A DNA stretch of 20,256 bases, from positions 1 to 20,256 of the forward strand of contig JAOALB010000302.1 in NCBI GenBank assembly GCA_025331125.1, given 5' to 3'. A program made the position numbers and the translations under genes. The notes beneath the pieces are model-generated. The model worked only from the letters and a program-made list of their open reading frames with translations. It had not been told where the DNA came from and made no database searches. This document shows, piece by piece, positions 1 to 8,605 of the stretch. This stretch comes from Mycogone perniciosa (taxonomy: Eukaryota; Ascomycota; Sordariomycetes; Hypocreales; Hypocreaceae). Every line of letters begins with the position of its first letter. Position 1 is the stretch's first letter.

Positions 1-76
<76 letters not shown>
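1..76. repeat. Poly-C homopolymer at window start
   Basis: The first 76 bases are all C, and ordinary mixed sequence begins at 77. It is not a fungal telomere, which would show a TTAGGG/CCCTAA repeat. A run this pure at the exact edge is best explained as a contig-end sequencing or assembly artefact, although a genuine poly-C tract cannot be excluded from sequence alone. Confidence 0.95.
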
Positions 77-1889
77 ATCTTTGCCACACTTTGGAGCGGA
101 ACTGCGAAACTGCCTTCACATAACGGAGCACTACGTAATGTTGGCCGCTATGTCTTGCCGACGCTCAGCAAAGACGAAGTCAAAGACAGAGGGCCGCGTC
201 GTGCAAAGTATGTGCGTTTGGACACATATGACACGTTATGTATGCTCCGCTCGGGTTTCGCCCGTTAGTCCAGGCTCCCTTGTTATTCATTCTTGCGATC
301 CGGGCAATTGAGTTCTAACTGTCAGTCAGGCCGGGATACAAGGGCCTCGCCGATGACATGGACTACCTAGGTAGGTAAGAAAGAAGCAAGCCGAAACAAC
401 TCTCACGTCCATCAGCACTGTGTATTGTCCTATACCGTCAGCAAGGCTGCTATTGGCGACGGCCGGATCCGGCCTGTTTTGCTTGCTTCTTGTTTAAAGT
501 GATCGGCTTTGCAACTTCCAATCGGCATCACGGTCGTTATCGTGTGCTGCGGGAAATGAGGACCACTGCGTATGGCTGCAGGTTTGTACGGAGTAGCGTC
601 GTAATGGAATCCCCAAAAGGAACAAGCTGACCTGAAGAACGCCCTGTGGAGAGCCGGGGGGAGGGGAGGGGGAGGTACATGCGACACATTGCAGCACAGT
701 GGCAGAATTAATGGTGGCTTTCAGTGATCGACATAATGGTGCTGCCACACCGTCCGCCATCTTTGGAACTCTTCTGGAAGGCTTGCACAGTCTCTGGTCA
801 ACGGCGGAATGATATTCTCTATAAATAAATACTTCTTCACTCGGTGAGCCAAATACAGTACCGAGAAACCCGTCTCCTGTCTAGTAAACCGCGCGCAATA
901 CATACATACCTATCTATCCTTGTTTGTAAGGCGAGTCAGTCGTTTCAAATCACCGCATACCATCAAGGCGCACGCCTATTTCCACTGTGCTACCATTCGA
1001 TTTAAAACTTGCACGTCAAATCGGCATCTCCCCCGTCATGATCCACACCACGACTCATCGAGCGTCTCCCTTTAGCCTCTCACTCGGGGGCCTCCAGCCT
1101 TGCTGAATTTATGGAGGTTCGAAGCTCTTGGTCTGTCAGTCGGCCACAAGGAAGACGGCGTGGTACGTGTATGTGCACGTGCTTAACACATCCTATCTAG
1201 ACCTGTACGGGAGCGGACTCATCCCAGGGCTTGTTGAAAGGTGTGGCCTCTTCCAGTGAGGTAGAGAGGCAGTGATTCGGCGTCATCCACATTGTTATTA
1301 ACTTCCCCTTCCTCCTCTTCTCTCCCTTCCTCTCCGTTGAATGAGATGGGATCCGAGGTGTTAAAAGCCAGGTGGTAGCTCAGAAAAAGGTGGTCCAGGG
1401 CGACTTAGAGCAACTTCTGAAATCTGTCCACTGTGTTCTAGGAAGAAATCGACGGCATCGAGGGAGCGCTAGAAAGTGGAGGAGCGGTGGAGGATCAATC
1501 GTTCTCCTACAGCGAGGTGACTGACAGGCTCAGTATTGGCGATATTGGAATCTGGACAGCGTCAGACCCTGTTCCGATCTTCTTCGCTATCTATCAGAGT
1601 TTTCGATATGGTGTGAGGCATGCAAGAGGTCAATAGGTAAGTGAGAGGTCAAGACGTATGTCAGAGTGTATGTTTCGATTGGTATGGCCAGGACGAGCAT
1701 AATGATAGAGCAGCAGATTCTCAGGAGGGTCTCTCACGCCCTGCTCAGCTTCTTCTGAGCAGCATTGGGATTTCAATCCTCTTGTCGACGCCCCCGTGGC
1801 TGTACAAGTCTCCATGTAAGGGCAACGGCTTCCATCCCCTCATAGGGACGATATCCGATAAAATATAGTAGATGAGAACTTGGCTCCTA
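77..1889. other. Gene-less stretch, nothing recognised
   Basis: The longest open frames are under 90 codons and lie on both strands without a coherent product. I see no tRNA-like fold or transposon ends. The stretch has a 12-bp perfect palindrome CTACCTAGGTAG (363-374), one TACGGAGTA motif (587-595), a purine-rich patch near 655-675 and a pyrimidine-rich patch near 1303-1338. It may hold promoter DNA or decayed genes, but nothing can be named. Confidence 0.5.
363..374. repeat. 12-bp perfect palindrome CTACCTAGGTAG
   Basis: The sequence CTACCTAGGTAG is its own reverse complement and is followed at once by a further GTAGGT-like half. No adjacent gene explains it. Palindromes built on ACCTAGGT are, from memory, frequent in filamentous fungal intergenic DNA, so it may be a dispersed repeat rather than a binding site. 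Confidence 0.6.
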
Positions 1890-2430
1890 TCAAACACGAA
1901 TCCTCTCTTGCCATGTCAATGAAGTTGACCAAGGATGTCGTGTATCATCGGTAGCGCTAATCGATAGTTTTGTATAATGACCATGTGTAACAAAATAGTC
2001 TTTCTTGCTGGCCTTATCATCTCTAAGGTTCATGTACTGGAGCCGATAATCCATGATGCCAAAGTTTACCTTCGTATCTGAGTCTGAGTTATAGGGGCAC
2101 TCGGTCCACGGAAATGCTGTGGCTCATTGGCATGTCGATGTCCATGAACAGCTTGAAAAGGTCTTCGTTCTCAGTCGTTGAAGCACTGAATGTATGTGAA
2201 ACCGGTTCGAGAAAACCTCCATGTACTTGGAGGAATAGGGGTGGCCCAAGTGATATCACTTATCCTTATCGTCTTCATGTAAACTGCAAATGGATAGCTG
2301 TCCCTTGGAGAAACAAGTCAGGTAGAATGCTGCTGTCGCAGCATGTCCAGCTAGTCCTGTAAATCGTTTGAGCTTGGTGTTGGTGCGCGACGCCTGACTT
2401 CCATGACCAACTTGCCCGCCAGCGGGCGAA
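1890..2430 (-). pseudogene. Decayed coding relic, family unknown
   Basis: On the minus strand a frame open from 2123 down to a stop at 1890-1892 gives about 78 residues of protein-like composition: a start region with a Trp-Thr-Glu-Cys segment, then KVNFGIMDYRLQYMNLRDD and a basic end WQERIRV. Upstream (2130-2300) other minus frames also look protein-like (for example FSASTTENEDLFKLFMDIDM), so the frame appears to have shifted at least once. There is no long intact frame and I do not recognise the family. It could be the 3' end of a broken host gene. The pyrimidine-rich DNA on the minus strand around 2530-2620 would fit an old promoter for it. Confidence 0.3.
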
Positions 2431-3149
2431 AGTCAGAATAAATGGAGACGAAGAGAGAACTAGGATCGAATAAGTCAGACCTGGAACAGGGGTGAGAAGA
2501 TTATCGGTATGGAGGTGCCACGGGGATGGGAGACTTGCGGATTGGCAAGGAGATTGAAGAAGGAAGAAAGTAAAAAGAAAAAGCTGCGAGGACAGAAGAG
2601 GAAGATATGGCCCGGGACCGGAGGCTAGGTCGGCCCGGTTACGAGGAGGTGAACGACAAACGACATCGAAGTGGTACAGATGTGAGAAGTCCTTTTACCT
2701 TGGATCCAGATCCTTATGCTGGAACCCGCACAGGGGAGCCCCGACTTGAGGCTGCTATCATTATAGAAGACTACCTCGTCCGGTGCTAAATGACAGGTGA
2801 GAGCCATCAAACTCCTTAGTCAGGCCTGACAGTAGTCTGGTGGTTGACTATTCCGGCCTCATCGATTTCGCGAGGTTAACCAAAAAGTTAAGAGGTCCAA
2901 AACCCTGGACTCCGAACCGGATGATGCCGTTAAATCACCATGTATCACTGCCCGTATCTAGACCAGTTAAACAACCAATATGCTGGGCTAGCAGTCCTTC
3001 TTTTCTTCAACTAATTATATTATTCTAGTCTTGCTTGGCCTGCTCCAGGGTCCTCCCTAAAGAATCACCAATGATACCCGATCTTTTGTCATGCTCTGGG
3101 TCTACCCCAAACCCATTTCCTGTAAGCTGTAGGTAGGCTTTTGTCTACG
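2431..3149. other. Gene-less stretch
   Basis: A purine-rich block (about 2500-2660 on plus, pyrimidine-rich on minus) resembles the CT-rich leader of a fungal minus-strand gene and would suit the relic at 1890-2430. Otherwise only short overlapping frames are present and no feature can be supported. Confidence 0.4.
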
Positions 3150-3805
3150 CAACGTGGGAGAATGCTGGCCGATTTATTAAGGCTGTGTAAACGGGCTCAA
3201 AATCCTCGTCAGACAAGATAGTATCGCGGCCAGGGATGGATCACACCAAGCAGTTGTCCTTTTCGTCTTTGGGAAATGATGACTCTACCCTGTCAATCTC
3301 TGCCGACTTGACCTCACTCATAGACGGGAGCAAGTTGCTGTCAATGAAGAGGCCAAGGCGAGATAGAATCGTGAGGAAGCCTTGCTCCCTTAATTTGTCG
3401 AATCTCTCCCGGAGTGCTTGCGCAAAGATAGAATGGACCACTGGTCCCGGCATATAGGCAGAGCAGACTACTTGAGCTGGTGCTCTACTCGAGCGTCGCG
3501 CGGTCTGGGCGATATTGACTGCGAATGTGTCGCACATCAGGATTTATGTGTCAGGGTTTCGGATATCGCCATGCCCGTTAACCCAGAACTGACATCTTGT
3601 ACTTACTAGACGAAGGCGATTTTCCAGAACAAGGAATGCCTGCTAACGCATGGCTAGTATACCATAGGCGCCATAAGCACGAGCATAAGGACCTAGAGGC
3701 AAATGCGTACCCGTAGATAACTCCGCTATATAACCAATCACACGACAGCGGGTGAGCTGGGTGGGCTTTCGAACGCGGCCGCAGGAAACAAATTTTGATG
3801 CGCAC
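3150..3805 (-). pseudogene. Decayed two-exon gene relic, family unknown
   Basis: Reading the minus strand, a frame open from 3537 to 3241 encodes an amphipathic, helix-like stretch (AQALRERFDKLREQGFLTIL and following residues). It is interrupted by one in-frame TGA at 3241-3243 and continues in the same frame for about 30 more protein-like residues, with a GRDTILSDEDFEPVYTALI core, to about 3170. Just upstream is an intron-like segment with donor GTAAGT (complement of 3594-3599) and an acceptor ending CGCAG, preceded by a short frame ending AGIPCSGKSPSSS. The composition is coding-like but I cannot name the family. The in-frame stop suggests a pseudogene. Confidence 0.35.
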
Positions 3806-4027
3806 GCACGTCAGTTATATGTTGTGAAAGCTAGCAGGATGAGGGGAATCAATTCGTAGAGGTCTTTTGATTCCCATTCAAAGCACCGATTCCGCTTTAC
3901 CTATAAGAAGCGGATGTGAGACTGAGGGAAAACCAACATTCGCTGTCTTGTTTTCTATTCCCACTTCGTTTGCGGCGGACCACACACGACCGTGAGACAC
4001 AGCCACTGGAGACAGCAAAACGTCATT

Positions 4028-5056
4028 ATGGCCTCTGCTAAGGTCAACATTACCATTTCTGGTACCGGTGGCACCATCGCTGGATTTGGTGCGAAGCCCC
4101 TGAACAACTTGGAACCCAGAGTTTTCTCGGTCCATGAGCTTAAGAAGTCGATCGAACATGTTGCAGTCGTCTCGGAGCGTGTACATCTGACTGCGAAGCA
4201 GATAGTGAACCTTGGTAGTCCAGATATCACATCTCAGCATCTCATACAAATCTCCCAGAGAATTGACGAAGAGCTCAAAGGCGATACAAACGGAGTGGTG
4301 GTTACGCATGGAACCGACAGCATGGCCGAAACAGCATGGTTTCTTTTTCTCACTGTCAAATCCCGAAAGCCTGTCGTTCTGGTTGGTGCGATGCGGCCCC
4401 CACACGCCCCTGGAGCAGACGGACCGAGCAATTTGGTTCATGCCGTGATCGTGGCAGCCTGCGAAAAGGCATGGAATAGAGGGGTTCTACAGGTTGCCAA
4501 TGATCGGATTCTATCCGCCCGTTTCAGTACCAAAACGCATGCCAACTCGCCAGATAGCTTTCAGTCTGGCGAAGCTGGATGCTTGGGGTTTCTGTACAAC
4601 GACAAGCCTCGGTTCTACCACAATTCTCAGGGTCACTACGGAGGCATTTTTGACGTGAGTCAGTGTCAATCTGTCAAAGGGCTTCCTAGAGTTGACATAT
4701 TGTTTGGGCATCCTGAATGCTCATCCGAACTCTTCGAAGCATCTATACGGGGTGGCGCCAGGGGCATTGTTCTAGCCACCATGGGCTCAGGATCTTGGCC
4801 AACAGAGGCTGGCAACTTCATTTCCTCATACGTGGAGAATTCAGGGAGCTCCTTTCCAGTTGTGGTGTGTCGAGGTGGATTTTGTGGCTTTTTGGAGAGT
4901 ACAGCCAACTACGGGCTCAGTAGCGCTTGTATTGGAGGGGGGTTCCTGAGTCCCCAGCAGGGACGGATCTTGCTCCAGTTGGCTATTGAGTTCAGCACGG
5001 ATTTGGAGACGGTCAGGCGTGTCTTTGAGTCTGAACTTACTGGGATCAAGGGATAG
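4028..5056 (+). CDS. L-asparaginase (intronless, cytosolic type)
   Basis: This enzyme hydrolyses L-asparagine to aspartate and ammonia. The 342-residue product has no signal peptide, so it is probably intracellular. The N-terminal signature ISGTGGTIAG places the nucleophile at Thr13. The second signature VVTHGTDSMAETAWF gives Thr96-Asp97. RPPHAPGADGPSNL (123-136) matches the family's usual RPxxAxSADGPxNL segment, and FSTKTHAN supplies the conserved Lys169. Ser64 in NLGSPDI fits the substrate-binding serine. The smaller C-terminal domain ends with SPQQGRILLQLAI, the family's usual terminal helix. Length is normal. I chose the ATG at 4028, in ATTATGGCC context, because an in-frame ATG at 3992 would add 12 residues outside the family core. 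Oddities: the flexible-loop tyrosine that normally follows TGGTIAG is not evident (loop is FGAKPLNNLEPRVF), and MGSGSW replaces the usual ATGNGS. Neighbours are non-coding or decayed. Confidence 0.93.
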   Translation: MASAKVNITISGTGGTIAGFGAKPLNNLEPRVFSVHELKKSIEHVAVVSERVHLTAKQIVNLGSPDITSQHLIQISQRIDEELKGDTNGVVVTHGTDSMAETAWFLFLTVKSRKPVVLVGAMRPPHAPGADGPSNLVHAVIVAACEKAWNRGVLQVANDRILSARFSTKTHANSPDSFQSGEAGCLGFLYNDKPRFYHNSQGHYGGIFDVSQCQSVKGLPRVDILFGHPECSSELFEASIRGGARGIVLATMGSGSWPTEAGNFISSYVENSGSSFPVVVCRGGFCGFLESTANYGLSSACIGGGFLSPQQGRILLQLAIEFSTDLETVRRVFESELTGIKG

Positions 5057-6492
5057 GATTTGCATTACATCTTACCACGGCCTGAGTTCAAGCCTTTGTC
5101 GATTCAAGTCCAATATGCGTGATATTGCTCTCATCCCTCGCTAAAGGCGCGCATTGCGTTTCATTCAGCTCTTGACGTCACCTGCGCTACAGGAAAAGGT
5201 GTGCAAGCAAGTGATCAATACACGAGCTTAACAACCGTAACAAGAGGGTAGGGGAGTGTCTCTATCCTGTTGTCGTAGTTTATAATACGACGATGCCTGC
5301 CACTGCAAAGCCTCACCACGCTCGCCGAGGTTGTTATGACAAGCGGTAAATATGAACTGTTTTGAACGATGAACGACGCTAATGCAACGGATAATTAGAT
5401 CGAGAGTGGGTAGATCTGCCAAGAACAAGGATCAAGAGTTACTAGTTATTATTAGTGAGATACGAATTACGGAGTACACGATGGAGGTTTCCACAAGTTG
5501 AACCCGGCAAGGATCTGTAATGCCTCATGGCGCATGTTTTGCAACTCTGTCTAGAAAAGGGTGTGGTAATCGCTTCTCACAACCAACAACATTCTACCAG
5601 GATTCGCATGCAGACCCCAGAAGTCTCACCAGTCGGCGGCAGGCTGCAATTAGACCAAAACCATGATCTATTTGCATGAGCGAGACTCTAGTTTATGTCC
5701 GCTAGCGCATGTAGGCGCTTCTACGGAGTATATCCATGGATGATTGGGCGAGGCTCGATCATCATGGTACACTCCGTCGAGAATGCGGCAATTGCTTAAT
5801 CCTCTCTGCATCCAATCCCATTCACCGCAACTATCTCATAAAAATGATTGGCAAGACAGCCTTGATTGTTGTCATTGTTCTACCCCTGCTTGTTGCAGCT
5901 CCAACATCACCTACAACAGGGCCACCATCTCCCCAACCTCTTTGAGAACCCTGCGTCAAAAAGGTTCGCAAGTTAGCCACCAGCTATTACAGTTCAGTCT
6001 GACTCAATCACACTCAATACACTCGGAACGAAAGAGGACACCACAGAGTCCGAAGGGTCTTCAAGCCATTCCATTCCATTGCTGGACCGCAGACTGACGC
6101 TTACTCTACGCTCTTCAATTAACCAGCAATCTCTGAAGAGTCCACGAAATACTATAAATATAAACTTATAAACCTTAGTTTATTCTTTAAAAATGAACTT
6201 CAATTATTATATACCTTTACCTAAACTTTATTTTTAGGTATATCATATCTTTTCTTTACTTACCTTTATAATAAATAAATACTATAAAGATAACATTTAT
6301 TCCGTATGTATCCCTGAACTCAAAATCTAGTAGGCTTATTCTCTATACTTCTTACTAGAATTCTTAATGCATTAGGTGCAGCCTTATAGAAACTTGAAAA
6401 CTGATTTTGATTGAAAAGGCTATAGAATTACACAAGCTAGAAATAAACTATCAATGAAACTTGATACCTTTTGGCGCGTTCACCCTAGTCTG
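5057..6492. other. Intergenic stretch, AT-rich toward 3' end
   Basis: No supported gene. Two TACGGAGTA motifs lie at 5468-5476 and 5722-5730. A short plus-strand frame from 5844 begins with a hydrophobic, signal-like run (KTALIVVIVLPLLVAAP) but stops after 33 residues with no clear splice continuation. From about 6140 to 6330 the DNA is strongly AT-rich and TpA-rich, compatible with repeat-induced point mutation or a 3' intergenic spacer behind the minus-strand gene that ends at 6493. Confidence 0.5.
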
Positions 6493-7270
6493 TTATCTCC
6501 TTGGAGGGAATCCTTTCCCGGCGTCTCCATATGTCCCCTTCCATACAGAGATAGGGTTCCATAGTGTGGCACCCCGGCCATAGTCACGGCAATTATTGCA
6601 GCCATTGACAGTAATGTGGCAAGAGTTATCTAGGTATGTGCTGCCGCACCCTTTGGCACCGTCCAACTTATAGATGTTCAACATAGAGTACTGGTGGTAC
6701 ACGATGTCGTCCACAAATCGGGAGGCTGCCGCCAGGCAGGCATCTTTACTAATGGAGTGGCAAATACTCGATCCATCATGGTTTCCGGATCTCTGCGACG
6801 GCGATTGCGGCGGCGGAGCGACGTAGGGGTTCGTGGTTGGGCCACTGTTATTAGAGTCCGGCTTAGAGCAGCCTGTCGATCGGTTAGCCATGGATGCTTT
6901 CCGCAACATTTAGGTGGGTACGAACATTGGTTAAATATCCTGTTGCTGTTAGAATCGTATAGGCACCCGTCGGCTCCGAAGTAAACGTTGGCAAGGTTAG
7001 ACGGCCAGCGGGCCTGGAGCTGGCAACTGGCCTTCGCGTGGAGATGGTTGTCGTCACTCTTATCGAAACCGGATAGGATCAATGTAGTACTGTAAGGCTG
7101 TTTTGGGTCGGATGCAACGTCTACAGATAATGTTAGTCTTCCAACGGAGAACCGTTCTAGGCTTGGGGGCGATTCTCACTATAGAAACTCTGATAGACAT
7201 TAGAGATAGCGCCGGCATCTCCGTTACATCTCGGACTACCGTTAATTAATGCACAGCCGGAGTTGATATG
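6493..7270 (-). CDS. C-terminal exons of the mucin-like protein
   Basis: Exon 2 (7270-6926) starts in phase with exon 1 (HINSGCALINGSPRCNGDAG) and loses frame at the five-base C run (plus 7165-7169), where the frame reaches TAG at 7157-7159. The other frame carries on with LTLSVDVASD, ASCQLQARWPSNL and FGADGCLYDSNSNRIFNQC. Exon 3 (6872-6493) gives CSKPDSNNSGP, a Pro-rich linker, SICHSISKDACLAAASRFVD and the Cys-rich CGSTYLDNSCHITVNGCNNC, ending in PPRR and TAA at 6493-6495. These are the most conserved-looking parts of the protein and match, from memory, the terminal domain of many fungal GH18-associated proteins. Confidence 0.65.
6873..6925 (-). other. Intron 2 of the mucin-like gene (53 nt)
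   Basis: The donor is GTTCGT, the branch site is GCTAACC and the acceptor is GACAG, in minus-strand orientation. Splicing is in phase 1 and creates the paired cysteines expected after IFNQ. The nearby alternative donor GTACCC would lead to an immediate stop, which decides for GTTCGT. Confidence 0.8.
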
Positions 7271-7331
7271 CTTAATTGAGATATATTAGACAGATTCTGA
7301 TGAGGTCATTGGATAGCAAGAGCTGACTTAC
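7271..7331 (-). other. Intron 1 of the mucin-like gene (61 nt)
   Basis: On the minus strand it starts GTAAGT and ends TTAAG, with a CTAAT branch-like site near the 3' end. Removal joins exons in phase 0. Without splicing, the frame stops within the intron at 7272. Confidence 0.75.
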
Positions 7332-8605
7332 TACGTTAGTTCCACCAGGATTAGGGGTTGGCGTCGACAGGGGCGTGCAGACCGGATCGTTCGATCCATC
7401 AACCAATACACAGACCTCTCCGTTCTTGGTTACGGTATGGGCATGAGGACTAGAGTTTTTAGTTGTCGTAGGCGGTGCCTTAGTTGTCGAGAGCGTTGGG
7501 GGTGCAAGAGGATTCTGGTTGCCTGGATAGCCTATGTTCGAGATTTTGTACGTCTCACCGCCTTCCGAGTAGACACCACCAAAAAATCCTTGGTTGACAA
7601 TACAAGAGTCAATAATAGCATTGATACCGGAGCTACACCATTTAAGAGGGTCGTGCTCGCTTTTCCGAGTGATGCTTATGGTCATGAAGTTGTCGTTGTA
7701 CGTGATGGAGGTTTTACTAGTCGGAGTAAAACTAGTTCCGCAGAACTGCTGGAGGGCGTTATGGGCAAGCAGGCCGCTCTTGATGCTCTTTCCAGAGGGA
7801 GCTCCCGTGCCCCTCTTCTGTTCGCACCTTAACGAGGAACTAGGTGCGGCGGTCGTCGTGTGAGCTTTTGTAGTTGTGTGAGATTTTGTGGTTGTGTGAG
7901 CTTCTGTAGTGGTGTGGGCTTTTGTGGTTGTGTGAACTTCTGTAGTGGTGTGAGCTTTTGTAGTTGTGTGAGATTTTGTGGTTGTGTGGGCTTTTGTGGT
8001 TGTCTGAGATCTTGTCGTCGTGTGGCCTGATGTGGAAGTCGACGTTCGCAGTGGACACGACCCGCCGCCTCTCTCATTAAGAGATCTCTTAAACTGCATC
8101 GGGTCCCCCCCGGCAGCGGCAAGATCTGTAGTAGCAAAGAAAACGTAATGACTGTCTCGGTTATAGCGACTAGCCTTGAAAGCATCGAGATGCTTCTGAA
8201 TCAGCCTGGTTGTCTCGTCCTCAGGATCCATTGTGACAAGGCCAGCCTCGATCTTGGGTACATTCGCGCGGACGAACTCCAATGCTTGCTTAGCCCCGTC
8301 GGCGAGTTGGTCCGCCATAAACGTCTGGTATGTGCTGGCAAAGTTGAATCCTTTCTTGCTGAGCAGTATCTTGTTCGTAGCCACCAGGTTATCAACCCCT
8401 CGTAAGGCGTTGTAAATGCGATTGTTGGTCCTCTGAAACAGCGTCACGACAGCAGGGTCGTTGAAAACGTCCACGCTAATCGCAACGTCCTGGAGCACCT
8501 GCATTCGCGAATTTGTATCCGTTATAAGTTTGTCAATGAATTTAGGGTTCGTTAACTCGTCCTTCTTAAACATTGCACCCTTGATATTATTTGAGATTCG
8601 TTCGC
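7332..8605 (-). CDS. Middle segment: helical domain, HTTT repeats, Cys domain
   Basis: This segment lies one base out of frame with the segment upstream and continues it. It opens with a charged helical domain (GAMFKKDELTNPKFIDKLIT ... SVDVFNDPAVVTLF), the kind of Ala/Leu/Asp-rich domain that follows the first Cys domain in fungal class V chitinase tails. After SLNERGGGSC come about ten HTTT[KE][AS] units (7851-8026). Then a compact domain has LQQFCGTSF, LKWCSSGINAIIDSC and GGVYSEGGETYKISNIGYPG, with three cysteines. A Pro/Thr linker leads to the splice donor GTAAGT at 7331. No initiation codon is needed here; it depends on the upstream exon. Function beyond a structural, carbohydrate-associated role is not known. 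Confidence 0.65.
7851..8026 (-). repeat. 18-bp coding minisatellite (HTTT[KE][AS])
   Basis: About ten tandem 18-bp units alternate CACAAAAGCC- and CACTACAGAAGC-like versions. In protein they read His-Thr-Thr-Thr-Lys/Glu-Ala/Ser, a dense O-glycosylation substrate typical of extended linkers in fungal wall proteins. Two higher-order patterns (K-K-E-K-E-K) suggest growth by slippage or unequal exchange. Confidence 0.9.

Noticed and set aside
1..76. Telomere
   Set aside because: Pure C without the TTAGGG/CCCTAA period.
1100..1130. Possible tRNA T-arm (GGTTCGAAGCTC)
   Set aside because: No matching acceptor, D or anticodon arms could be found around it.
3878..4441. 187-codon open frame antisense to the asparaginase
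   Set aside because: It exists because of codon bias of the sense gene; the asparaginase motifs on the plus strand are decisive.
5736..6097. Two overlapping plus frames with a hydrophobic, signal-like start at 5844
   Set aside because: The signal-bearing frame ends after 33 residues and no intron joins it to anything coherent.
7120..7230. An extra intron (GTAACG..CTATAG with a CTAAT site) in exon 2 instead of a frameshift
   Set aside because: Splicing there puts a stop codon or the wrong frame right after the acceptor; only a shift within the C-run links the two coding frames.
7860..8040. CRISPR-like regular array
   Set aside because: Units are contiguous 18-bp repeats with no spacers, in frame in a coding region of a eukaryote.
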